From the NCBI GenBank assembly GCA_038363925.1, contig JAQQWL010000002.1, positions 62,001-126,000 of the forward strand: 64,000 nucleotides of DNA. Reading direction: 5' to 3'. A program made the position numbers and the translations under genes. The notes below the pieces were generated by a model. That model searched no databases, was not told the origin of the DNA, and was given only the letters and a program-made list of their open reading frames with translations. Below are positions 55,444-64,000 of the stretch, in pieces. This DNA comes from Apiospora phragmitis. Its lineage: Eukaryota; Ascomycota; Sordariomycetes; Amphisphaeriales; Apiosporaceae. How positions within the stretch are numbered: position 1 is the stretch's first letter; every line of letters starts with the position of its first letter.

Positions 55444-56538
55444 ATGGCACCGTCAGTAGAGCAGTCCCATGTCGCGTTCGTCACGGTAGTGTGCACGCCT
55501 ATCTTCACTGTCCTCGCCATCATTTCAGTCATGTTACAGGCGTACGCGAAAGTCTCCGGGCCATACCCAGTTGGACTGGAGGATGTCTTAATTCTGACAG
55601 CATTTCTGCTATCTCTTGCGCTGGTGGGCCAGATCATGTGGGCTGTGTTTGAGGAGAACGAAGGACAACATTTACAGGATGTCGCCATCAGTGACATTGA
55701 AGTCATTGCCAAGGTACGTTTGTTCAAGAGCAACAGCGGCAAGTCTAACAATCACCCAGTCCCTTCTACTCGGCGAGATACTGTGGTCATTGGTGGCCAC
55801 CCTGTTTCGGACTGCGACCTTGATTATGATTCGCAGAATATTCGGAGTCGCCTCATTTTGCCGACACCTTACACTGATCCTGCTTGGACTCGGGGCCATC
55901 CATGGAGTGGCGGCTGTTTTGGTCACGTTGCTCATCTGCCAGCCGATCCGAGCAAACTGGGACCACTCCGCAGGTCATTGTGGTAAACAGACCGAAGCCT
56001 ATGTGGCATTTGAGGTCTTGGGCCTTATACTTGACCTGATTCCGGCAGTAGCCCCTCTCTACTGGGTATATCGGCTGATGTTGCCTTTGCGTAAAAGACT
56101 TTATGTCTCGCTCATTCTTTCTGTTGGGTTTTTGTAAGCTCGACTTGTTTACCCACGCGTAAAAAAGTCCATTAAAAAAGGTCGTTTCTTAGGGTTTCCA
56201 TTATTACCGGTCTAAGAATTTATGCCCTCGACAAGGTGGATAGTTTAGACTTCACTTATAATCAAGCATACTTGGGCCTTCTTTCCACCCTTGGTGCTCT
56301 TATCAGTGTAACGTTGGGTTGCGCCTCCAGCATAGCGGTGTTACTGAACCACTGCCGAAGTGCGGGGGGAAAGAAAGAGATATCCAAGTATAGCGCCCAA
56401 GTTTTCTCTCGTCAGAAAGAGCCACTGCCAGACGGGAAAGAGCGCAAGATTGATATAGAAGAGAAGGAAGAAGAGGATAACCCCCAAGAAGAGACGGAAG
56501 AAGTAGATTACACCGAGGAAGATAAGGCGGATATCTAA
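55444..56538 (+). CDS. Fungal rhodopsin-domain (PTH11/SAT4-like) integral membrane protein
   Basis: Three exons (55444-55713, 55760-56133, 56193-56538), 329 aa, unbroken. About seven hydrophobic helices: residues 11-33, 46-68, 90-115, 120-143, 160-185, 200-222 and 240-262. Signature elements include 'YPVGLEDVLILTAFLLSLA', 'LWSLVATLFRTATLIMIRRIF', 'CQPIRANWDH..AGHC' and 'EVLGLILDLIPAVAPLYWVYRLMLPLRKRL'. These fit the fungal rhodopsin-domain family of plasma-membrane receptor-like proteins. No CFEM domain at the N-terminus. The cytoplasmic tail is highly charged (Glu/Lys-rich, 'DIEEKEEEDNPQEETEEVDYTEED'). Ligand unknown. Convergent with a second member at 56653. Confidence 0.8.
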
Positions 56539-56652
56539 CAGGCTCCACGCCTGCTTGTAGGATCCTTTCAATTACTTCTCAACTTTTCTTAATACCAAGG
56601 CAGTCCGACTCAAATAAACAATGTCAGCCCGAAGGTCCATATGCAATGGTGT

Positions 56653-57865
56653 TCATCGCAAAAACTCCTGCTCTGTGTGTAGAGGGCCCTTCTTAGCCTG
56701 AACCCCTGGATTTAAACGGACACGGCTGATATCAAAACTCTGCTTGACATGAACCGACCTTAGCGGCAAGACATCATACGTAGAGCCTCCGGCGCTTGGA
56801 TATTGTAGAGTTTGAGCACCTTCCCGGTATGAGTCTGTGTTCAACCCCGGCTTCGAAGCAACACAGTTGAACCGGAGACGTGCCACGTATAGCCTTGATA
56901 ATAATGAACGTATAGAACTTACCCGCCGCGAGCTCGACATTAGACCACAAGTACAGCCATTCCAAACTCATATCTCGTAGCTCGGATCCAATACCTCCGA
57001 CCAGAACGGCACGGATAATGGCAAAACAAACGATGGCAACGGTTAGAGAGAAGATTCCCAAAAGAATGGCCTTTTTCTGGGCAGGGATCTGGACATCCCA
57101 AAGGATTCGAAAAGGGATAGTCAGAATTAGCAAATCAGTTACAATATCGATAGCCGTTTTCCCGTATAAAGTGTCGTAGGCATAGAGGACATGCACCTTT
57201 TTCGAGCATTCTTCTGCTCGTATATCATTAGTTATCCCCAGAACAGTAAAGAACAAGATATGCTGCAGAGCTATACCCACCCATAATGTGCGCAGTATCG
57301 GATGCCGAACAACCCCAGTCGTTGATGCCAATGCAGGCGATCCAACCACATATGGTGACCACGAACACGATCCACCACCAGGTCCTGTTTTGGTTGACTT
57401 TAGAGCCCAGCCGGCGGGAAGAATACTAGGAAGGAGAACTTGATCACCCAAAGGCCTGTGCTGAACAGTATTTGGCAAACCAGGTTTAAGTGCAAGAGGA
57501 CTCCAAACGCCGAGACGAAGGAAGGCGTCAACGGGCGCCGACTGGCATAAACGTCGTACATCCAGTAGACAGAGCTCGATTGGACCTGCCATATGACGGC
57601 CGAGGCAAGGAGCATTACCCAGGCCGCAATGATGAGGCAGTCATCGACGAGCAGCTTGGAAGAGGCTCGAACACGGATCACTGAGCGAGCGATGATAAAC
57701 GCCATCGAAACTCCAGTGACGACCCAAGTGACAGTCTGTAATTAGTTAGACGACCGATTATTAGCTCAGTCTGACTTTGCGCATTCCATCTAGTTCACTC
57801 ACGAGAAAGGTTGCCTGACTAACTCGCGGATCCTGAAGAAGTGGATAATCGGAATTATTAGCCAT
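56653..57865 (-). CDS. Second fungal rhodopsin-domain membrane protein
   Basis: Minus strand exons 57803-57865, 57281-57735, 56923-57213 and probably 56653-56834; about 329 aa. Start MANNSDYPLLQDPRVSQATFL. Helices and signatures: 'TWVVTGVSMAFIIARSVIR', 'LLVDDCLIIAAWVMLLAS', 'KFSFLVFFRRLG', 'WWWIVFVVTICGWIACIGIN', 'TAIDIVTDLLILTIPFRILWDVQI', 'KKAILLGIFSLTVAIVCFAIIR' and 'WLYLWSNVELAA'. One extra base in GGG at 57416-57418 breaks the frame in exon 2 between 'FLVFF' and 'RRLG'. After 'NVELAA' the family usually has a seventh helix; here the GTAAGT donor leads to an 88-nt intron and a polar tail ('DSYREGAQTLQYPS...'), so either the last helix is lost or the exon border is wrong. 115 bp separate its stop from the convergent neighbour. 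Confidence 0.75.
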
Positions 57866-58039
57866 GATATCTGAAAATAGTAATGGATGATACAAATTTA
57901 GCCGACGTCGGCACTGGAAAGCTTCAAGAAATGTGCAGGTGGAAGTAAATCGTTAATGGTGCCCCGTTTGATTTTGAAACAATCAAGGGTATATCTTATA
58001 TACATGGAAAGACTCCAGCCTTTGAGAAATACGAGCTTT

Positions 58040-58726
58040 TTAGCAGAGAGCGGCAAACTTATTGACAACTCGGTTGCTGCAAACAACTTGTGGGATGACT
58101 TGAGAGAAGGAAATGTGCAATAAGGGAAAGAGCTTTCCATATTTCAAGAAGGGAAGTCCAAGTGCTGGGAATTTCCGGCGAGGGGAACTAAGTATGCAGG
58201 GAGAGGCGTAGCACAACCCTGAGATGAGCGCAACCAACAGCACAGTCGAGTAGGCGCCCTTGTGCACTGTGTCACCGACACACATGTAGATCAGCCGTCG
58301 CTCATGCCGTTTGCCCTGCGATGGCGGAGCAGATTTCTCTCGCGCGAATGTTTCCGCGATATGATCGAGGAATTTGGCGAGTTGCTTGTCCTTCTGACCC
58401 CCGTCTGACGGGTTGTGGCGAGTTGCCAGAACCCCCTTCGTGTCGTCGTCGCAATCACTGTCTGAGCTGTCGATGTCTGCATCGTCGAAGACAGCCCGGG
58501 TGTCAGGGATTTCCCGTTGCTGGTGAATACTAAACAGGACCGAAAGAGAGATGAAGTCCAGTTCGTCGAAGCCAATGAGAGTATCCATGAACTTATCCCG
58601 ATCGTAGAAAATGCTACATCGAGTACAGGAAAGAGGCGTGCGTGAATACTTACCCCGCTCCAACGAACACAGCTGTGTGATGCTACACCTTGCCCAGAAG
58701 GCGCATCTGCCAGTCCGTAAGGTCAT
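58040..58726 (-). CDS. Unknown protein with acidic patch
   Basis: 228-codon open frame; a possible 40-nt intron (donor GTAAGTATTC near 58654) would remove part of the N-terminus. The middle has 'FMDTLIGFDELDFISLSVLFSIHQQREIPD', an acidic 'DDADIDSSDSDCDDD' run and 'QLAKFLDHIAETFARE'. The end after about residue 150 is hydrophobic and less convincing. Family not recognised. Confidence 0.4.
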   Translation of the reverse strand: MTLRTGRCAFWARCSITQLCSLERGKYSRTPLSCTRCSIFYDRDKFMDTLIGFDELDFISLSVLFSIHQQREIPDTRAVFDDADIDSSDSDCDDDTKGVLATRHNPSDGGQKDKQLAKFLDHIAETFAREKSAPPSQGKRHERRLIYMCVGDTVHKGAYSTVLLVALISGLCYASPCILSSPRRKFPALGLPFLKYGKLFPLLHISFSQVIPQVVCSNRVVNKFAALC

Positions 58727-59085
58727 ATTGCATTATCGATAAGCCTGGTGACATCTTCATTCAATGACCTTTAAAGCAGACCAGCCTGGGCATAAGCAAA
58801 TAAGTAAAAGGTGATGATATGGTGGAAGCCGCGCAGAGGGTTCCCGATAAGTGAGGACTGATAGTCCCGCTGTTACGCACGTAACCTATTGGTGCATGAG
58901 CACCTTCTCTCGTACGAGATGACCTCCTTATTCGGTATATATAATTCTATTAGGGATACTTCATAAATTAGTTAGTTGTCACCACAGCTATCGTTCCTTG
59001 TTTACTGGAACCACCATATCCTATTATCGGACAGATCCCTGGCCCCATTCTGTCTTACTTCACCATGACCACATATCAGCTTCCT
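58727..59085. other. Intergenic region
   Basis: Promoter of the unknown gene on the left and 3' end of the protease on the right. A TATATAA-type AT stretch at 58937-58945 is the only notable sequence. Confidence 0.45.
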
Positions 59086-60013
59086 CTACGGGTAGTTCTG
59101 CCGTGCACTCAAGATAGCCGCCACCCAGTTCTGTCCCGACGCGAACGAGGCAAACAGCAGCTGCCCATCCAGCAGCCACGCGTTGCTCGTGACTCCGTAC
59201 TGGTAGCGGGCCCCGTCCTCCAGCAGCCACAGCGGGCCCCCGGGAGTTGCCCGGCGACACGTCCATATCGGTGTCCAGGGGCCCCGTCGAGTCGCAGCGC
59301 GGCTCCTTGCGAGTGACCGAGATGCCCTCCATGCGGTAGGGCCGGCTGCCGCCGCTCTTGTCCTGCGGGTAGCCGTAATTAAAAAACACGGCGCGGCCGG
59401 CCTGGGACGCGGCGTCGTACACCTTGGCGCCGAGGTAGCCCAGCTGGTCCCCGAGCTTGGCGTCGAGCACGAAGAGGGCCCAGTCCTCCTTCTCGTTGCA
59501 GGGGCCGCCGGACGCCGGGTCCGACGAGAGGATCACCCGCGTCGCGTACGAGCCCGGCAGCACCTCACCGTTGTCGTAGGCCGGGTTGAAGCGGTAGGGG
59601 ACGCCGGGCTGGTAGCAGTGCTTCGCGGTGGCGACGAGGCGCGGGCCGATCAGGGAGGCGGAGCACCAGGAGCCGGGGAAGGTGATCTTGCCCATGGCCG
59701 AGTAGGGGTAGTCCCGGTTGGTCCACAGCACGCGGTCGTCGTTGCCGATGGCCCAGCGCTTTTCCTGGAGTGCGGCCGCGTTGCCGCCGCCGTTGGGGGC
59801 CTCGGTGACGTTGTGGAAGGCGGCCAGGTCGGCCTGTGTGAGTGTGACGGCTTCGGGGGGTGCGATGGCTGCCCAGAACTGGTCATCCGCTTCTCCCGGA
59901 GGGAGGATTCCGATCGGCTGGAAGTCAGTTAAGGCAGGCTGCTCTCCGACAGGAACAGCAGTTGATAGGCTGGTCAGACATAGTGCCAAAGCAAAAGCAG
60001 TGAACCGAGACAT
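59086..60013 (-). CDS. Secreted trypsin-like serine protease (S1, glutamyl endopeptidase-like)
   Basis: Single exon, about 308 aa. Signal peptide MSRFTAFALALCLTSLSTA, then a propeptide ending in Lys-Arg (residues 85-86, 'LQEKR|WAIGNDDR'), a Kex2-type cleavage site. Catalytic residues: His132 in 'LVATAKHCY', Asp177 in 'EDWALFVLD', Ser257 in 'SPGNSGGPLW' after one frame correction. An extra base in GGG at 59242-59244 (plus strand) shifts the frame exactly in the Ser motif; the next frame gives 'GGPLWLLEDGARYQYGVTSN' and ends 'FASFASGQNWVAAILS...NYP' at the stop 59086-59088. The short chain and few Cys resemble the V8/glutamyl endopeptidase branch more than classic trypsins. Likely function: extracellular protein digestion. 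Confidence 0.85.
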
Positions 60014-61209
60014 TGTTCTTATTCTAGCTCTTTTCAGGTTGCTATCTTGGTGAATATTGCTGTTTCCGTCTCGTCCATCTGTGGTGAACACGGCCTGGGC
60101 AGCGCTTTTATAGGCGTCTCGATTGCCGTAGACATCTCGAAGAGGTTTTGAACAACAATGGAATCATTTTGGCGTCCGTAAGCACCGCAGTGCTCAGAGT
60201 AGGATGTAGATACGATAAGTCCCCGAAAGGCTCGTCGCAGCAAGCGAATTGGTCCTTTCAGTATTGATCTCTCAAATTGGAAGGTGAATAAACATCGCTC
60301 TACCGGAAATCATGCGATATCATGATAGGGGGTGATGCCTACTCCGGGTTCTAGGCCAGTTGCTGAGCACCAAAGTACTTATGGGTGTGATGAGCACATA
60401 TGCAGCGCAAATGATATAAGCACATTGGCCAGACCAGTTGAGCTCGTTATGGATGCTTCAGCGATATTGTTCATTCTGAGTCGGTTCTTGCACACCCTAG
60501 TTCTGGCATATTGAATAGCGGTTACGGCTGACCTTATCAACGGTAACAATCTGGAAGGTTCTTAACGCAAGCTTCGTCTAACGGGCCTGTCAGCAGACCA
60601 CACGGTGCCGCGCCAAGATCTCATCGTAACCAGCGGGGGACATGCTTACAACGTGGGATGTCAGATGGAACAGCAGCTGAATACTCATGTAAGATGCTGT
60701 ATTGACTGGCTCAATATTCGGGTTAGTTCTAAGTTAAACTGACATTAAAGATCACGGATACAACCCGTTTGGTCGCAATCTGTGGGAACTAATCAAGTGT
60801 ATGTATTCTATTCAATATGAAAAATGCTTTCCAAGTCTCTTGCGTCAGTATTAGTACTGATCTAGAGGTGGTCATTATCAAGGATGGCCTTTCCTGGCCA
60901 TTCTGCAAAGCACGCCGAGTGGGAGGTATGGTCAGATAACACAACCAAGTCCATGCGGTCATCAATAATGCTGACCATGTATACCAACCCTTATTGAAAG
61001 ATTCAAAATATTTCGGACATGGGTATCACATCATCTTTGGGGGCTCTGGACGTTCCAAAAGGAGAGACTAGTGATAGGACTGAAGATATCAAGTGAACAT
61101 AACACAACCTCTGTATTCACTATACAACCGTCGCCCGACGAGACTTCGTAATTCCACAAGGAAGAAGGCAGAATTGCAGAGCCAGTTGACTTCGTCCCCT
61201 GGACAAGGT
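60014..61209. other. Intergenic region
   Basis: About 1.2 kb, with no coding signal apart from short frames. 60014-60300 is the protease promoter. Confidence 0.45.
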
Positions 61210-62094
61210 TTATCTATCTTGAGTGGCCATTGTGCACGAAGATGATGGCTTCTGATAATCCGTGGGGAAATCCATACCGTCGTATGCCAGTCCCTTGAGT
61301 CCGTAAATTTTACCCCTGGGGTCTGCGCATTTGGCTTCTTGATGATCCGACAGGAGAGACATTAGAGTACAAGAACCATTTCTCAAATCGTTTCGGACTT
61401 TACCCAGTCTGAGGGGCCCAATATCGAAGGATTTGGCTTGGCTCCGAATAAGGTGAATGAAGTCAGCCCATGACTCCCGCTGGCGGCAGCATATGCGAAT
61501 CTCGTTCGCATTAGCGATCTCCTAAATGATCCATAGTCGTTGCCAATAATCGTGGCCGCACACATTCTCAAAGAGGCGATATGGGTTTTCTTGCATCGAA
61601 ACCTCCACTCCAAACCATACCACCACATCCTCGGTTCGCATGTAAATCTGTGGCAGGATCTGAACCTACCAATTTCGCTCCGGGATGTCGTTCTGGTAAA
61701 TACAGATCGCATCGGCCGAAAGAGCCTTCTTCTGTCTCTGGGATCGCAGGTAGCGAAGAGCTTCGAATAGGTTCTGGTCCATGAAGAATGGGCTACCGTT
61801 TAGAGTAATGGCATGGGAACCAAGATTGCTCCCCCACGTGTAGGACAGGGCTTCATATGCGGGTCTCTCGCGGAATTCGGCAGGAGAGATGGTGCAAACC
61901 AATGGGTCAGAATTAGACTCTGCCGGCTGAATGGTGAGGAGCCGAATGCTGTTCTCATTGTCAAGCGGTGTATAGCGGAATGAATTTGTCGGCTCTCTCT
62001 CAATTTGCTGTATCCTGTCGTCACTTCTCGATTCTGGCAAACCTTCCATAGATAATCGTGGGATGCCATATTGGTATTCGGCCATTTTGGCCAC
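61210..62094 (-). pseudogene. HET-domain (heterokaryon incompatibility) pseudogene
   Basis: One continuous minus-strand frame of 295 codons from 62094 to a TAA at 61210, interrupted by two TAG codons (61666-61668 and 61522-61524). It shows the three HET blocks in order: 'YEALSYTWGS', 'LFEALRYLR ... SADAICIYQNDIPERNW' and, after the first stop, 'QILPQIYMRTEDVVVWFG', 'YWQRLWII*EIANANEIRICC', 'ADPRGKIYGLKGLAYDG'. Both stops sit where the family has Gln (RNWQVQI, WIIQEI), so each is a CAG to TAG change. There is no frame shift. HET proteins trigger cell death on fusion of unlike hyphae; this copy would stop after 142 residues. Confidence 0.8.
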
Positions 62095-63397
62095 GGAGCC
62101 AGAGCTCGTGTCTGTAGACTTTCAAGAGGGGAAGATGGGGGACTGACGAATGGACACGATCAACGAGAGCAGGCCGTAAAATGAACGATCCATGGTGGTG
62201 GCGTAGTGACGACACATGCAATTGGATAGATGCAAATGCAAGACGGGCCAATGGCTCGGAGCAGAGAGTCGCCACGTGACAAGTTGCGTAAGATGGCGCC
62301 GCCCCAAGCACGCCACAGCGTCAATCATCTTCAGCTTGAACCACGCCACGTTGCTCTGGTAAGTAGCCTGCGGGCGCCGCCGCCCTTGAGGGGGTTGCTT
62401 ACATATTCTCGTGCGCGCGGTGGTGGCGCGCACCGCCTCCGCAGCAGATGGTTACGTGCACCAAGCCCTTCCGCACCGAGCTGAATAGAACGGGCTACTA
62501 CGATTGACAGCACCTCTGGGCGGCGTCAGCCGGCAAGGGGACCGGGGTAACCGCAAGCCCGTGCGCCGGCCAACCTCTTTTCTCCGAGGGAGACATCTGT
62601 GGCCAAGACCCGGCTGTCCCCATACAGTGACGCCGCAGCTGGGGCGCCGCCAGACTATGCTGGGTGGAGACCTAGACTCTATTCCGACATGCCTCCCCCG
62701 AGTCTATCGTCCGCGGGTTTCCGCCCGGCGGGGCCGGTGTTCTGCGCGGTAGGCCGCCGCCACGACAGCGCATGCTTGTGTTGTCTCAACACATGGCATT
62801 GGACTGGCTAGTTGTACACAGACATACAGAACTGACAGAAGCGAGCATCGATGTAGATCTACCACGATGACACTCAGTATCTTCTGCAGATGCAAGCAGG
62901 ATGCAGGCCGTGAACTAAAGCTTCTTTAATGGGCATGGTATATCTACTTCATGGCAGAATAGCCCCTTATATGAGTGAAGTCGATAGATTCCGGGAAACC
63001 CCTAAAGGACGATGTTCCTTGGGTCAGACCGATGGGGACCAAGTAGAAAAAAAGCCGGCCACTTATCAGCCATCAAGCGAGGCTTGTAGTACACGTGAGT
63101 GCCATCGAAGCAAATGCTCATTGCTTGGGAATGATGAAATGGTGAAGGAGTCGCGATGGCAACAATCGACCGGAATATTGCTCAGTAAGTAGGAAACGGG
63201 ATCATGTCTTGAAAACACAGATTCTATTCTTTAGGTCGCTGTCTATATGTATGTATGCATTCCAGTCGTACCACGATTCTCACGTGACGCCGTCGTCTGT
63301 CTATGAAAGAATTCTCATCTATCTTTCGTTCTATCCCGACGCCATAGCCATGCAATCACCAAGCATCTCCATACCCAGTATAAGTTCCATCAATCAA
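62095..63397. other. Intergenic region
   Basis: About 1.3 kb, no supported gene. Contains a GC-rich block (62360-62780) with a short perfect hairpin (GTGCGCGC at 62411-62418 and GCGCGCAC at 62426-62433). Confidence 0.45.
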
Positions 63398-64000
63398 TCA
63401 AGCAGCCGCCTTCTGGCTCTGCAAGAACTCCTCGCTGAACGGGTACGTCAGGTACCCCTTCTCCTCGCCCGCATTGTAAAACGTGTCACGGTCGTACGGC
63501 GCCAGCTCGATCCCCTCCCGGATGCGGAACGGCAGGTCCGGCGTCGAGATGAAGTAGCGCCCGAACACGACGACGACGTCACGGCCCGGGTGCTCCTCGT
63601 CGACGACCTTGCGCGCGCTCGCGGGTGTGAACCCGCCCGCGATGAAGACGGGGCTCGTGTTGGCCCACGCCTCGACGGCGAACTCGACCCGCTCGGCCAC
63701 GTTTTCCTCGGGCACGTCCAAGTTGCCGCCCACGCGCGACTCGACGACGTGCAGGTATGCCAGCTTCAGCTGCTTGAGGCCGTTGATGACGTGCGTGAAT
63801 TGCGGCACCGGGTCCGCCATCTTCATGCCCTGGAAGGGGGACCAGGGCGACAGCCGAATACCCACACGCTCGGGGCCGACGCCGGGCGCTTCGACGACGG
63901 CCTTGGCCACCTCGAGCGCGAACCGGGACCGGTTCTCGATGGAGCCGCCGTAGCAGTCGGTCCGCCGGTTGGTCACGTCCTGCAGGAACTGGTCGACGAG
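63398..64000 (-). CDS. Old-yellow-enzyme-type NADH:flavin oxidoreductase, C-terminal part
   Basis: Partial: the frame is open to the right edge of the window, so the N-terminus lies outside. About 200 residues are present: 'DQFLQDVTNRRTDCYGGSIENRSRF', 'VGIRLSPWSPFQGM', 'YLHVVESRVGG', 'FIAGGFTPASARKVVDE', 'VVVFGRYFISTPDLPFRIREG', 'YNAGEEKGYLTYPF'. These are the FMN-binding and C-terminal TIM-barrel parts of OYE proteins (the N-R-x-D-x-Y-G-G-S-x-E-N-R block is diagnostic). Enzymes of this family reduce activated C=C bonds with NAD(P)H and also occur in secondary-metabolite clusters. No frameshift in the visible part. Confidence 0.92.
   Translation of the reverse strand, partial: LVDQFLQDVTNRRTDCYGGSIENRSRFALEVAKAVVEAPGVGPERVGIRLSPWSPFQGMKMADPVPQFTHVINGLKQLKLAYLHVVESRVGGNLDVPEENVAERVEFAVEAWANTSPVFIAGGFTPASARKVVDEEHPGRDVVVVFGRYFISTPDLPFRIREGIELAPYDRDTFYNAGEEKGYLTYPFSEEFLQSQKAAA

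Noticed and set aside
1..64000. CRISPR arrays, bacterial operons, rRNA, telomere repeats
   Set aside because: None seen; gene structure is eukaryotic with spliceosomal introns, and there is no TTAGGG array at either end.

Overview
The window is nuclear DNA of a filamentous ascomycete, most likely a Sordariomycete. The signs are short GT-AG introns of about 50-100 nt, GC-rich exons, Pezizomycotina gene families (PtaB/LDB1, HbrB, Gal4-type Zn2Cys6 factor, HET domain, fungal rhodopsin-domain membrane proteins, AA9, GH76, CVNH) and an AT-rich retroelement with C-to-T/G-to-A decay in CpA/TpG context (repeat-induced point mutation, RIP).

Layout. 1-11.5 kb: secreted and surface proteins. These are two CVNH-like cysteine-rich secreted proteins (1024 and 7141), a membrane-anchored double-psi beta-barrel protein (2193), a subtilisin (5140), a GH76 pseudogene (8927) and an unrecognised two-exon gene (10000). 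11.5-17.5 kb: gene-poor, with small repeats and low-confidence ORFs. 17.5-34 kb: housekeeping and developmental regulators, namely an unknown proline/serine-rich protein, the LIM-domain-binding-type co-regulator PtaB with a very long Gln tract, and the TORC2 subunit HbrB, separated by long non-coding stretches. 34.4-36.4 kb: a sugar transporter. 36.8-44.7 kb: an AT-rich block holding a complete but dead chromodomain Ty3/gypsy element with 541-bp LTRs, bordered by the C-terminal stub of an AA9 polysaccharide monooxygenase. 45.7-46.4 kb: a 716-bp foldback (hairpin) transposable element. 46.6-52.5 kb: a Gal4-type regulator, a P-loop small-molecule kinase and a sugar transporter. The kinase and transporter are divergent and share a promoter containing a perfect CGG-N11-CCG site. 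52.5-64 kb: a short gene encoding only the C-terminal part of an HSPA12-like Hsp70, two convergent rhodopsin-domain membrane proteins, an unknown protein, a secreted trypsin-like protease, a HET-domain pseudogene, and the C-terminal part of an old-yellow-enzyme-type oxidoreductase that runs off the right end.

Main candidate system: the Gal4-type regulator, kinase and transporter group, read as an uncharacterised sugar or nucleoside uptake and phosphorylation module under local control.

Caveat: many otherwise intact genes carry single-base indels, mostly in short homopolymers. At least seven are affected, with five such events in hbrB alone. This looks like residual assembly error more than pseudogenisation, so I annotate those genes as CDS and note each frameshift. 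Exon borders were read by eye from splice consensus and reading-frame phase.
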